A program made the position numbers and the translations under genes. The notes beneath the pieces were generated by a model, which saw nothing but the letters and a program-made list of their open reading frames with translations, made no database searches and was not told the origin of the DNA. Below are positions 1 through 11,244 of a stretch of DNA of 64,000 nucleotides, one piece after another. Source of the stretch: Prosopocoilus inquinatus. Its lineage: Eukaryota; Arthropoda; Insecta; Coleoptera; Lucanidae. The stretch spans positions 20,485,001-20,549,000 of the forward strand of contig CM069877.1 in the NCBI GenBank assembly GCA_036172665.1, in the 5' to 3' direction. Each line of letters begins with the position of its first letter. Positions within the stretch are counted from its first letter, which is position 1.

Positions 1-109
1 GAAAAAAACACAATTTTGTTTTGTAGGTAAACGACGTATATTCTGTGAAACTTAAACAACTTGTAGGCCATTAAATTAAAACATTTTTTCAATAACGTGT
101 GTTACCCTC

Positions 110-490
110 ACGTGCCCGAATTATTGCTTGAATTCTTCTTGGCTTGTCTAAAATCAAGTGTCAAATAGTATTTAAGAAAAATTTTCCCTTTCCTCTAAAA
201 GAGCTAACTCTAGTTCAAATCGGGAACACGATTTCGAATTCTACACCCAAATATGTCTCAAACATGTTCCATTGGATCAAGACTTGTCGCTGGCCTTTTC
301 ATAACAGGGATATTAACTTCGTTTAAATACTGTCGAGTAATTCCAGCGGTGTGATGTCTTGCAATATCGTGCATCAGTAGAAAGTTATCTCCAACAAAAG
401 AAGCATATGGGACGGGACAACAACATTTTGCAGGTCTTCTTCGATGTACCTAACAGCTGTTAAAGACCCTCTTAGAACGATGTATAGGTG
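110..490 (-). pseudogene. Tc1-like transposase, C-terminal remnant
   Basis: Minus-strand translation gives blocks typical of the end of a Tc1-like (DD34E) transposase: FLLMHDIARHHTAGI, which holds the second catalytic aspartate, then YLNEVNIPVM, then SLDPMEHVWDIFGCRIRNR, which holds the catalytic glutamate in the EHVWD block. The reading frame is broken by stops and shifts, and no N-terminal helix-turn-helix part is visible because the fragment runs out at about 490. The enzyme family excises and inserts DNA transposons at TA sites. This copy cannot encode an active protein. Confidence 0.75.
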
Positions 491-1160
491 TCCTACTTTC
501 GATTGTATTCCATACTCCGTTAATAATGGAAATAATAAAAAAACTAAGCACGCAATATTGAGTCAACTTTTTATGCCAATTTCAATGGTTAAATAAAAAA
601 AAATTGACTTTTAACATAGATCATGGTTTCTTAATTAAATTACATGAGAAGTTTATAATAGTCGAGATACAAACACAACGTTTGTTTTTTTTTAATGGAA
701 GTCATAGTTGGCTTTGACATCGTTAAAAGAGTATTTTTCAAGCTTTTGAAAAATATATATGTTGCATGTTGCTATTATTTTCGAAAATGGCCGAGCAGTA
801 AGCAAATTAATCTATTTGTTACTTTTATGCGAAATATAAGTAGGCATTCATGTAAAAGTATTCATGTAAAACAATAAAATATTCATTAAACTGCAATCTT
901 TTAATAAATGATAAATTAGTACACCGACAGAATTGATATTCCATTACCGATGAGCTAGAAACAATTTTAAACAGTAATGTACGTTTAAACATAAGCAATT
1001 TTAAATATAAACTATATAATGGATTTTGAACAATAATATAAACTAATTCAGTCGCCAGACGTAACCAAAATTTGGATTCAATGTGTGGTGCTGTTTAAAA
1101 AACAATGTAATGTTTTATTACATATTTGATGGAAATCTAACTGCCGTCCCTTATTTAGAA
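491..1160. other. AT-rich spacer, nothing recognised
   Basis: Non-coding AT-rich DNA between the Tc1 remnant and the solo LTR. A 60-codon open frame at 695-877 has no recognisable motif and is probably chance. Confidence 0.5.
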
Positions 1161-1164
1161 ATAT

Positions 1165-2057
1165 TGTCACGATAAGGATTTAATTTTTAGCCTAAAATTA
1201 ATAATTATAAAATGTAAAGGAGTCGCGACGAAATATTTCCGCGAGGAATAAAGTAGAACAATTAAGACAGCAATCTTGCGAAATCTAAGCTACAAGCGGT
1301 TCACGTTTCATAACAAAACATCGGTGGCACGCGCTATATGTGGGACAAATTAATACAACAGGTGACGAAAGGAGAACACAGAAACATGTCATAACAGTCG
1401 AATAGACAGATTTTCGCCTATATAACGTACGGAAGAAGATGGGAAGGCAGTCGAACCCGACTCCGGTAGGCTTAGTGCCTACTGTAAGAAGAGCAGCCGC
1501 CCTCGCAGTCGAACCAGCCGTCGACTCAAGTAGGCCTAGTGCCAACTTCCCCAGGTGGACCTTCCTCACCGACGCCGTGCAACCGCCACCCGCGTCGGGA
1601 CGCTGCCGTTCCACGGAGGCATCCTCACCGACGCCTTGCCGCCGCCACCCTCATCAGGACGCTGCCGTTTCCAAGAAGGATCATCATCACCGACGCCTTG
1701 TTGCCGCCACCCTCATCGGGACGCTGCCCGTTCTACGGAGGCATCTTCACCGACGCCTTGCTGCCGCCACCCTCATCAGGACATCTCATCGCAATTGCTG
1801 CAGCCCTCGAGATTGCCCTGGATCCGGTTAGCCGAATCGTCGGGTCTCTTCAACCCCAGCACAGAGGGATTCCTCATCCTCGCTGTCGCAGCCGACCCGT
1901 CGCGATTACGAGAATCACGAAAACGCACCCCCGCACATTTAAAGATCGTCCGCCGATAGATAATAATATTCATTATATAAAGGTATACATTGTTTGGTAA
2001 ACTGTGTTTTCAAGCTCTACCACTGAGAACCCGCTACCTACCCCTAACCACGTGACA
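1165..2057. mobile_element. Solo LTR (893 bp) with ATAT target duplication
   Basis: The segment starts TGTCACG and ends CGTGACA, an inverted terminal heptamer with TG...CA ends. It is flanked on both sides by ATAT (1161-1164 and 2058-2061), as expected for a 4-bp target site duplication. No coding region lies inside, so it reads as a solo LTR left by LTR-LTR recombination. It is much more GC-rich in its middle (about 1430-1960) than its surroundings. A TATA-like tatataaag at about 1973 would suit an LTR promoter. The strand cannot be fixed. The 4-bp ATAT target resembles Ty3/gypsy elements of the 17.6/297 kind, but the family is not identified. Confidence 0.82.
1569..1795. repeat. Four-unit ~60-bp minisatellite inside the solo LTR
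   Basis: Units beginning ccgacgcc start at 1569, 1628, 1690 and 1750 (periods 59, 62, 60). Each carries the shared core cgccaccctcatc.ggacgctgcc or a variant of it. The overlapping GC-rich open frames here are by-products of the repeat rather than genes. Confidence 0.85.
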
Positions 2058-2160
2058 ATATTAGAAAACCATCTTGCACAATATTTGGATATCATGCCAC
2101 TGGATCAGAGAAGATAAGTCTATTATTATTATTATTATTATTATTATCTGTTTTATTTCA

Positions 2161-2335
2161 GCAAGACGAAGCGCCGACGCACAATGCCTTAATAATTAGA
2201 GATTATCTAAATCAAAAATTTCCTTTGAGGTGGTTAGGAACTTTCTGACCAATAAAGTGGCCACCAAGGTCTCCGAAACTGTCGTCCTTAGATTATTTCC
2301 TTTGGGGAAATTTGAAATATAAAATTTATAAAAAA
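2161..2335 (+). pseudogene. Mariner-like transposase fragment
   Basis: Plus-strand translation contains QQDEAPTHNALIIRDYL, then PPRSPKLSSLDYFLWG, then a short LKYKIY tail. These are the second and third acidic blocks of a mariner-related DDE/D transposase (the QDxAPxH and LDYFLWG motifs). One stop interrupts it, and only about 58 codons remain. It abuts a Tc1 remnant that runs in the opposite direction, so this is a composite of debris. Confidence 0.7.
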
Positions 2336-2373
2336 AAAATTATAGTTCTGTACATATCTCTGTATGCTTCTGG

Positions 2374-2735
2374 GGAAATTCCAATCCACACAATAGCTGA
2401 CTCTAGGGTTAAAAGTACATTCAGCAAATCGTTCTCCTTGCCTATGCCATACTCTTTCATGATCGTCCAGAGAACTCAAGCAAAACCTGGACTCATCTGC
2501 AAACAAAACGCACCCCCATTCGTTTTCTTTCCAGTGCTCATGGTTTCTAGCAAACTGAAATAATCGGGCTACACGATGGCGTCTAAGAAATTCTGAGCCT
2601 GTTGCAGGTCTGCGATTTTTGAAATTTGCTTCATCAAGTTTTCCGTTCGCTTACGTTAATATTCCGGATGTGGTGAAGACGAATTCTGATTTTTACAGTT
2701 GTAATACGATGATCTCGCAAACTTTGTACCATCTG
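2374..2735 (-). pseudogene. Tc1-like transposase remnant, central part
   Basis: The minus strand encodes, in pieces, RPATGSEFLRRHRVARLF, then FARNHEHWKENEWGCVLF, then FADESRFCLSSLDDHERVW and RQGERFAECTF. This is the first catalytic aspartate block (F-x-DESRF) and the following WRRxGERF region of Tc1-like transposases. The N-terminal DNA-binding part is only weakly visible (RITTVKIRIRLHHIRN near 2700), and the C-terminal catalytic block is missing. Frameshifts separate the pieces, so it is not functional. Confidence 0.75.
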
Positions 2736-2739
2736 TGTT

Positions 2740-3725
2740 CAGATCATCTACTGTTACTTCCGGTTTTCAAAAAGCATGGAAAAATATGGTGGTCTATATT
2801 GTTGGATACTCCATGTTGTCGGGCAACAATTCGCTCACTTCTTTCATTTTGAAGTAATGCAACCATAGCAGCTGCTGTTTCAAAATTTACATGAAGATTT
2901 ACAGGTACAATTTCTGATACCAAACGGACGTTGATACGACTTGTTTATTTACTCAAAACAAAGGAATATCTCTAGTTAAGTTTGCAGTTTCCATTGCCTG
3001 GATTTGGATTATTTGTGCACTTTTATTTTTTTACCTTTAATTTAGTTCAATAATATTAGAAATACTTAAAATATATAAATTGTTTTGTTTAGATTTGAAC
3101 CATAATTATAGTCGCATAGTATCGAATATAAGATTTTTTTTTAATGCAGGTGCTTCGTTTTTCGCGCCAGTGAGTTTAGATTAAATTATAATTATTTGTC
3201 AGATAAGAAGAAACTGACACGACTAAGAATGAATATATTGATAAAATTTAAATAAAAAATTCCAATTCTATCTCAAAAATTCCAACAAATTTGTATTTTT
3301 AAATTTATTTTTCTCATTACTTATTGTTTCTGATTTTACATTGTTTTATATCGTTTTGCTCGAAAGTTATATCGTGATTCTCTAGAAAGTTTTTATGAAA
3401 ACTTTCAAGTATGTTTTTATTATTTTCCCTAAGCCTGATATTATAGATAGGCAAGCACAGTAAAGTAATTTTGTGATGAATTTTAAAGGAGGATAATGGA
3501 AGGAGTGTAGGAACAGAAATAGCCAGAATATTTAAAGGGATCCTCAGGGAATCAAAAGCAACAACAGTAATCACCTACGATACAAGCCGGTCAGGACTAA
3601 CAAAACAGGGAAAGGAGAATTCAATCAAATACAATCCACATCACTTAACCGAAACCCTCAACCAATAAACCTTTGTATTCTATATTATTCGAAGAAGTAC
3701 ATTTTGCTCTAAGTACATACTCGTA
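2740..3725. other. AT-rich spacer, nothing recognised
   Basis: Low-complexity AT-rich DNA. An 85-codon open frame on the minus strand (3317-3574) shows no motif. Nothing else is supported. Confidence 0.45.
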
Positions 3726-3727
3726 TT

Positions 3728-3835
3728 TATTTACTCAAGCACGCTCCTTGACTAGCTAAAGGTATATTTTAGAAAAATCTATTATTTACTCAAGCACGCT
3801 CCTTGACTAGCTAAAGGTATATTTTAGAAAAATCT
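3728..3835. repeat. 53-bp tandem duplication
   Basis: A 53-bp unit beginning tatttactcaagcacgctcc and ending gaaaaatct occurs at 3728-3780 and again at 3783-3835, with no differences seen. A local recent duplication in non-coding DNA. Confidence 0.9.
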
Positions 3836-4232
3836 TTCGTTCGGAAATTTCGGTTTTAAAGGAACACTAAAAATTTGGAAATATTGAAAATTTACAGTAA
3901 ATAGAAAAATGATAGGCATGATTAATAGGAATTTCCACCTTGAAATGGGATTTCCACGCACGTGGAAGCGACTAAATCGATAATAACTTCACCGCATAAA
4001 GGCCTGAGCTATTTTCCTAGGCTAATTGAATACGCCTACACATGCTCCTGTACAGAACAGAACCAAAACAAATTAAAAATTCCATTACCGAAATAGATTA
4101 TAGCAATGTTATTATTATATACTTACCTATTTGTTACTGGGATTTTTGTTACTTCTTCAGTAACTGATTGAGTGATTGGTAACTTTAATTACATCAAAGG
4201 AATATACAGGGTACTGCATTGGTAGCTCAATA

Positions 4233-4745
4233 TAAGAAATCCCATGTTAATTTAAAAGTGCTCGAATATTGGCTTCCCTAATCTTCCCTAATTTTACAGG
4301 AAGATTCTATTTGGATTTTTTATGAATCGACCTGCGCAGCCTGAGAATTTTTCATTTACTCAGTTTCAAGATATTTATAACATATTAGACAGCAAATTCG
4401 ACTTATACTAAACTATCTATCAGCACGATCTTGATCAAGCATTGTGAAAACTCAACAGATAATTAATAAATGTAATTGTTCTGAAAAAGATAGAGAGAAA
4501 AAGCTGTTCCAGAAATTTATTTTAATATTCACTTATCAAGGCCATGTCGATAGTTTGGCATAAATTGAATTTCGTTAGTGATTTTTTTTTAAATATCTTG
4601 AAACTCAGCAAATGAAAAATTCTCAAACTGTACTCACAGATTCATCTTGAAAAGTACCTTAGAAATTCTAAATGAAATTTTTCTGTAAAATAATTAGGGA
4701 AACCAACATTTGAGCATCTTTAAATTAATATGGGATTTCCTATTT
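4233..4745. repeat. Foldback element with ~150-bp imperfect arms
   Basis: The left arm (gaaatcccatgttaatttaaaa onward to about 4378) is the reverse complement of the right arm (about 4595-4740, ending ...attaatatgggatttcc). Both arms carry the sequence gagaatttttcattt.ctcagtttcaagatattt. There is no coding capacity. A half copy recurs at 28036-28165, so this is a dispersed non-autonomous family. Target duplications were not resolved. Confidence 0.75.
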
Positions 4746-6834
4746 TGCGTTCATGAATGCTATTGCAAGCGTTTATGAGTTTATGCGTATATTTGTGCAT
4801 ACACAGCATTATATATTTATTCTATTTATCCAAAAATCTCGAGACATAGAGATTTGAGGTGGAGAAATAGAAATTTAATAATTTATACGAATTTTTAGGA
4901 TACAATCGGAAAGACTCTAAAATTTAAAACATTTTAATGTCAAATTTGCTAAATTTTACGAGTAGCTGTTAATTATTTATAAATTTAAAAAAAAAGTAAT
5001 AATTTTTTTTTAACTTAATAAAGCATTTTAAGGAAATAATAGATTATTATCGTGATCAAGTGGTGAAGCTTTGATTTCTTAAGTCAGCGGTCCCGTAATG
5101 TAACGGCGGAAAAAGATCGTGAGTGACGTAATAAAGCGTTAAAAATGACGTACAATGACGTAAAGTAAACAAAGAAAAGGTTACGATGTAGATTTATTTA
5201 ACATATTTAACAATTTTCAACTCGATTTGACATAGAGAGAAAGAAAAAGAAAATTCTTACGTTAACTTACGTGACGATGACGTTTACCACTTTCTATCAA
5301 AACATGCGATCTTAGCACTTTTTGTAACGTTATTCACCATCAATTTGCGCCTACCATTTTATGGTACCGATACCCTATGAAATTAAAGTATCGTACATTA
5401 TCGTATGACATAACTGCAGGTTATGGGATCAAACCCAAACCAAAACTTTTATTTCACAATTTTTTTTTAACTTGAAGTAGTTTTTAAAAATGAGTCAGAA
5501 CATTTTTTTTCTTTCATCCTTTTCAGATGTCTTATTTAATTAGAAAAATATCACAATCAAAAATTAAGAAAAATTTTATTTGCTTCAGTGAACAATAATA
5601 TCAAATTAGGTCAACCATAATATAAAATCTGAAATTACTAACAAAAATGACAAATCCTTTCTGAATCCTATCAAGTAGGATACATGTCAATCAAGGCTAG
5701 GAACCCTTCGTGACACCAACGAGAAGAAAACATGATCGACTAGAATATAAAAAAATTGTGCATGAATAAATATCAGTACAGTTACTGAATACGTTGATGA
5801 TAAGGTATCGGTGAATCGAGGACTAGAGTAAATAAAAAGTAATGAATCAACAATTAATTCATACAAAATAAACGAATAGATAATGATAACAATTAACTGT
5901 TGTCGAATTACTGAACTTTCAGACTAGACCGGAATGTGAGAAAAAAGTGAAAGTTTTTGTAAATCTTTTCTACATAGTCACGTTTCAAATGTTACCCATC
6001 ATTCCACTGAAAAAATACACAAAATTACTGAAGGGTATTAGAACTGCGAGGCATTAGTAATCCAAATGAGACAGTAATTATCAGTTTAATTTGCTTTTCG
6101 GGAAATGTTTCATTATAAATGAATTCCGGTTCAAAATTAACGCACCACTGCAAAAATCGTCTATAGGTTTGCATTTTTGCAACCATTATTCAATAACAAT
6201 TTATCTTAATGTGAAAGCTAACAATTGGATAAGATTACAGTAATACATCGATTCATGTAAAGCTTTTTCGCTGGATCTTTGCAGTTACGTCATAAAATAT
6301 TCGTAAATGAATCAAATCTATACTTCATGGTCAACTTAGAAACAATATTAGGCATTTACGATAATTGGAGCAATATATACCGGTTAATCTATTCTCTCAC
6401 TCTTACTTGCATTAAACGCATTCAATCTATTTTATCCATGGGGATAGAAAAGTAAGATAGATAGATGGGCAAAATCAAGAAATCGCAACCTAACCACAAC
6501 CTTCTGTGTGACTGTCGGTTAAAAAACCGGAACCGGATATTTTGTGTGCGGCAGAATCTAAATATTCATAACGTAGCGTATGAATATTCAGACAAATTAC
6601 GTTTTATCTCTTTTAATTTTACACGCAGCAGAGTAAACGTATGTAGTAACTCAAAATTACAAACTTATAGATTCTTTTATTGGTTTACCATAAGTGTCAA
6701 ACAATGATAAATGAAGGTGTTGATTCTTTACTTGGATCAGGACACTATAACGTAACAGCAAAGATTCAGCGAAAAATCTATACAATAATAGTCACCATAC
6801 ACAAAGAAAAACTGATTACCATAACAAAATAACA
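4746..6834. other. ~2.1 kb AT-rich spacer, nothing recognised
   Basis: No protein motif, RNA gene or repeat could be supported. A cluster of tgacgt/tgacgta words at about 5120-5290 is visible but has no clear meaning. Open frames here are short and motif-free. Confidence 0.45.
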
Positions 6835-7480
6835 TGTAGCACCGCCTCTAGCTCTGATGATTACCTGAATTCATCTTGGTAAGCTGCTTACCAAATTCTG
6901 TATAGTTTGTGAAATGTTACCCCATTGGCAAGAGCGAGATGTTTTAGTTCATGCAGACTTCTGGAAGCAATTACATGACACCTGACAGCTTTTTTTCGAA
7001 AATCCCAGTACTCGATGAGGTTCAAGTGTGGACAGCGAGGTGGTCAGTCCAATACTTGAATATTGTTCTCATTTAAGTAATTAAACAAAATGAAAGTGAA
7101 ATTATTGCCTATGAATGGCGCAAAAGGCACGACATAATCCAGAATAATGTTCACTAGGTAAAACTGAGCATTAATTGACCTTACTTGAATGGGAACTGAG
7201 TCTGTACGTGCGTCGAAACAGATTCCTCACCAGAACATTCTAGACCTTCCACCAAATGGTTCCCTTACAGAGATATTGCAAGCAGCAAATCTTTCTCCAA
7301 GCCTGCATCATACTCGTTCCCGACCATCTGGTGATTTTAAGCTCACTCTGATTTAATCAGTAAACAAGACTCGCTTCCAATCGTCTACGCACCAATGTTC
7401 AGGTACTCTCGCAAATCTTAATCTGGCCATTCGGTGTGCTGTGGTACACTGAGAAAAGTATTAAGGATCATTTTCTTTTA
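6835..7480 (-). pseudogene. Tc1-like transposase remnant, catalytic part
   Basis: The minus strand encodes DGRERVWCRLGERFAACN and REPFGGRSRMFW (the region after the first aspartate), then NNIQVLDWPPRCPHLNLIEY followed by WDFRKKAVR, then HELKHLALANGVTFHKLYRIW. These correspond to the DWPxxSPDLNPIE block and the C-terminal tail of Tc1 transposases. Stops and frameshifts are frequent. The matching N-terminal helix-turn-helix piece lies at 10113-10290, with a copia remnant between, so the gene was probably split by that insertion. Confidence 0.75.
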
Positions 7481-7809
7481 AAAACCAATTCAACGTACTA
7501 AACTGACTTTTCTCAACGTACTACCTACTGCAAAACTAAGAGTTTAGAATTATTTTTCTTATGTATATCACTGAGAAAAATATTTTTGTACTGTTAATTT
7601 TGCAGATCAGTACACTCAGTCGTTTTTTAATAAGAATCCGAATAGAACGTTCGCACATTCTTCTCAGTATGAGCAGCGGTACAATTGCAGGTCTTCTACT
7701 AGCTCTGATTCTCTTCTCTGACTGTTATAATTTCGTTACTAAGCTCCTAACTTGTACAACTCCTGTTTCTTAAAATCTCTTTCCAAGGAATAAGCTCATT
7801 CTTTAAACT

Positions 7810-7927
7810 TGTTATTGGAAATATGAATTTGCTCCATCCTAAACAAGCAATCACTGGTTTTATCTCGTTTGAGTGATTAATTCTTCATTAGTCGACACTA
7901 CAACTCTCACATAACTCTAACAGTTTA
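7810..7927 (+). mobile_element. Copia LTR remnant (left copy, internally shortened)
   Basis: Starts TGTTATTGGAAATATG and contains tttgctccatcctaaac, then ttttatctcgtttgagtgatt and tagtcgacactacaactctcacata. The first part is repeated at 8347-8390 and the second part at 10052-10108, the two ends of the right-hand LTR. The fragment runs directly into late pol sequence, so the provirus has lost everything from the primer binding site to RNase H. Confidence 0.7.
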
Positions 7928-8340
7928 TTCGGCCACTTCGTGGGAGTCACGGAAACAACGAACCGTTGCCTTATTGTCAACAAAGGCAGAATACATGACG
8001 ATTAGTGATGCTAGTAGAGAAGCAATTTTTCTTATTGACTTTTTAAAGGAATTAGGTTTCAGCGAACTGTGTCAGGTCAAAATGTTCAATGACAATAAAG
8101 ACGCAGGAAGACTAGCCGAATATCTCATCTACCATTCACGCTCCAAACACATAGATATAAAATACCATTTCATTTGAGAAGTATTGAAAAATCATCCCGT
8201 AACACTTGAATATTTGCCATCAGAACAAAGTCAGAACAAATGGTCGCCGACATTCTTACGAAACCTTTAACAAAGATTAACCATGAAGGATGTCTGATTG
8301 GACTTGGTGTGCACGCCCTGCAATGATGCAAATTGAGAGG
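7927..8340 (+). pseudogene. Copia pol, RNase H C-terminal remnant
   Basis: Plus-strand translation gives SWESRKQRTVALLSTKAEYM, which is the copia RNase H signature (S-x-K-Q-x-T-V-A-x-S-S-x-E-A-E-Y, with lysine replacing the usual glutamate here). It continues ISDASREAIFLIDFLKELGF, then a D-N-x-x-A-like MFNDNKDAG, HSRSKHIDIKYHFI, and MVADILTKPLTKINHEG, the standard copia C-terminus. One stop lies after YHFI, and a small repeat (gtcagaacaaa) shifts the frame. The purine tract ttgagagggag at 8333-8344 just before the LTR is the expected polypurine tract. The remainder of pol and gag is absent. Confidence 0.85.
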
Positions 8341-8344
8341 GAGT

Positions 8345-8424
8345 ATTGGAAATAAGCAATTTGCTCCATCCTAAACCAGCAACCACTGAACCAATTAGAA
8401 AATCTAGTGTGTGTATGTAACAAA
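8345..8424 (+). mobile_element. Copia 3' LTR, first part
   Basis: tattggaaataagcaatttgctccatcctaaaccagcaaccactg matches the start of the LTR copy at 7810. It is cut off at 8424 by a 1550-bp MITE and resumes at 9979. Confidence 0.7.
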
Positions 8425-8426
8425 TA

Positions 8427-9976
8427 CAGAGTGGGCCAATAGTGCGTATTCGGTGGACAGCGCCTATATTAAAGCAGATTTTGAAAATCTGTTTTTGCTA
8501 TTACTTACCTGTGATATAAATGCATGATGATGATGATGATTTATGACATCACAAACGAAATGCATACTTAATTTTTTTTTTAATTTTATTTTACCTACAT
8601 TGCCTGATTATTTTAAGTGAGATTAAGCAACGCTAAGGAACTCAACAAATGACAATAACAATAGCAATGAAAATGTCTATTAAATTATAACCATAATAAT
8701 AATAATAACAATTGATTTAACATTAATAACAATATAGAAAATTTTCAAAATGATAACCATGGTCCTCTTCACATAATTATTTTCTACGACAAGGAGATTG
8801 ATTCACATTTAAATCACATGTTATAGTTATTTGTATTATTACTTTATTTTTTATTGGTATCTTTATTCTTTATAGATATTGTTGTTGTTGGGTGTTGTTT
8901 TATTTAAAATAATCAGATAGTGTTGATAAAATTAAAATTAAAATTTTAGTAGTTAAGCATTAGTTTCGCATGTAACGCAACTGACACTTGGAGGGGGGGG
9001 GGGGGGAGGCATCTTCAGGCGTGGATTCGATCCCTACTTCCAGTGCATGTTCTATGTGAGAGATGGATTTTTTGTCGGTTATTATTTGGCGGAATTTGCT
9101 TCGAATTGGTGTTTCTGTATTTCCCTGGTTTGTATGGTAAAGAAGGTAAACATGTAGTAAGACGGTCGCAGTCACAGTTAATGATCATAATTACCAACCA
9201 TTACAACTCTGCGATAAACCAGAAAGCTTGGAGCTAGGGTGGTATTAAATAAAAGTATGCATACAGTTCGTTATGTTTCAGATGAAATAAATATAAATTT
9301 TTAACAGACTAAAAGTACAAAGAGTCTCAATACAGATTTTTTAATTAAAATCTTCCATTGGAAGATGGAATAATTGCTGATTTATGAATCTACGAATTTG
9401 ACGTCTTACTGTGTGTAGGCTTGTTATTTAACACATACTAAACTCTATATCATTGTAAAGCTTAATCAAAGACCTATTAAATTCAGCAATAAAAAATATG
9501 CTGTTCCATTTAAACTAACCGAGTAAAATGAACATAGGAGTTATGAATCGCCTGTGTAAAATAAGAGGAATATGTTCGAGATGGAAATTGTTTTCTATTC
9601 CGTAGAGGTTATGTAATGTTACTGTAAAATTTAAAAGCCGAATTTAAATAAACATCTAATCTGTAAAACAAATTATAGCATTTCTTTTACATTGAAATGT
9701 CAATATCTCAAAAACTATTAAGTTTAGGTACATAACATCCTTATAATAAATTTATCTACTCTTAAAGACGAATCGAAATAAACCATAATATACAGTACGT
9801 TCCATTTAAAAAAACAAAACTTTGGTCTGGCACAGCTACAGGGAACACGCTGTATCATTGTAACTAATTTTAAATCATACATCTTATATCACTGGTAAGT
9901 AATAGCGGAAACAGATTTTCAAAATCTGCATTATTACAGGCGATATCCACCGAATACGCACTATTGGCCCACCCTG
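8427..9976. mobile_element. TA-flanked non-autonomous DNA transposon (1550 bp) inserted in the copia LTR
   Basis: Imperfect ~100-bp terminal inverted repeats begin CAGAGTGGGCCAATAGTGCG on the left. On the right they end ...cgcactattggcccaccctg. TA dinucleotides flank both ends (8425-8426 and 9977-9978), and copia LTR sequence continues on each side. The inverted repeats also share gcagattttgaaaatctg. The interior is AT-rich, carries a run of 14 G (8993-9006) and has no transposase. TA duplication suggests Tc1/mariner mobilisation. Confidence 0.85.
8993..9006. repeat. G14 homopolymer
   Basis: Fourteen consecutive G within an otherwise AT-rich MITE interior. The exact length should be treated as uncertain, because such runs are error-prone. 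Confidence 0.8.
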
Positions 9977-9978
9977 TA

Positions 9979-10108
9979 TAATCAATAGTTACTGCTATAA
10001 TTGCCGGAGTGTGTTTTTGTAACTATTTTACAATTTGCTGAAAATATGGTTTTATCTCGTTTGCGTGATTAATTTTTCAGTAGTCGACACTGCACCTCTC
10101 ACATAACA
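9979..10108 (+). mobile_element. Copia 3' LTR, second part
   Basis: Contains gttttatctcgtttgcgtgat and tagtcgacactgcacctctcacataaca, matching 7857-7916. Ends ACATAACA, a plausible LTR 3' end. It continues the LTR interrupted at 8424. Confidence 0.65.
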
Positions 10109-10112
10109 CTGG

Positions 10113-10290
10113 TAGACCTTTTCCTACCATGTCCACGTCTTCTTGCATCTGTTTGAGTTTCTCTGCATGTTCTAAACAACTAACTAACTGATGAATGGTC
10201 AACACCTAGCAAATTAATTATATCGCATACTTCGTCCTTCGTTTAACAAAGTTGATGCTCTTACGCAATCCTCAGTAGTTAAATACCGTA
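10113..10290 (-). pseudogene. Tc1-like transposase N-terminal remnant
   Basis: Minus-strand fragments read RYLTTEDCVRASTLLNEGRS, then RTCRETQTDARRR and GHGRKRSTS, with frame breaks. This is the N-terminal helix-turn-helix and the basic GRKR linker of a Tc1-like transposase. It lies upstream, in transposase direction, of the catalytic remnant at 6835-7480. The copia remnant lies between them. Confidence 0.65.
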
Positions 10291-10299
10291 GTCGATTTA

Positions 10300-11095
10300 T
10301 GTTTTGGGGATGCAAGAATATAAACTGATATTCTGTTTACTATTCACTAGTTTTCAAAACTTATTACGTGAGGAGACCACATATGTTAAACTTGAATTTA
10401 AATTTAAACTTAAAATCGTTTCTTAAAAAAAACAACTTCATCTAACGAACACAAAATTTATTTATTTTGAAGCAAGTGACCTATGATTTAGTATAAAACA
10501 TCAGCAACTTCGCCTATTAATAAAATAAAATAAAAAAAGTAACTAGTGCACTAATCTTGAACAGGAGTTTATATCAACAATAGAATAAGTCTCAATTGGT
10601 CAATTTTGACAGTGTAGAATTTAATGAAGTAATACAAAAATACAAATAAAACCTCATTGTAAGATTCGATTTCGCCAGCCCATATAAAATTTACGCGAAC
10701 GGAAAAGAGGCCGCAGTCATTAGCTATTTATCTGATAAAATATAAAAAGCGAATTGACCTACCTACTGTTAACGCAGCAAAACATGGAAAGGTCTAAACA
10801 AAATCGATACATTGAGCAATAAAACAACACAACAATGTTTACATTCCCACTGTCGTGTTCTCTTGTATTCTTAATTGTTCTACCTTCCCAATTCCTACGT
10901 CGATTATTTCATTTTATTTATTACAGATTTTACGTTTGTTTTTTTAGTAGGTGCATTTTAAATCATTCATTTATATCAATAGATTTTTTAGATTTCCCTA
11001 ACGCCGAAAAAAATTTAGGAAATAATACGTTTTTATTAAAAAAGTAGTACTTGTGATCACATTTTTTCTTTGGTGGCAAAACAAATACCTTTTAA
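10300..11095. other. AT-rich spacer, nothing recognised
   Basis: No supported features. The 70-codon open frame at 10835-11047 is hydrophobic but has no motif or homologous context. Confidence 0.4.
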
Positions 11096-11096
11096 T

Positions 11097-11244
11097 AATC
11101 ACCTTTCATTTAATCCTATTGATTAACAATATGATAGCATGCTCGGTTTTATAATTTGCAGCCAACAGGAAGCAAAGTGCACTAATTTATCTGTAAATCA
11201 CCTTTCATTTAATCTTATTGATTAACAATATGATAGCATGCTCG
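11097..11244. repeat. 49-bp direct repeat, period 99
   Basis: aatcacctttcatttaatc.tattgattaacaatatgatagcatgctcg occurs at 11097-11145 and again at 11196-11244 with one difference. The second copy runs straight into BEL/Pao coding sequence. Confidence 0.85.

Noticed and set aside
1439..2000. Three overlapping open frames of 130-153 codons
   Set aside because: They lie in the GC-rich minisatellite of the solo LTR. All frames are open because of composition and repetition, and none has a domain.
8345..10108. 5-bp target duplication for the copia remnant
   Set aside because: The flanks (aaact and ctggt) do not match, so the outer borders were probably lost or rearranged.
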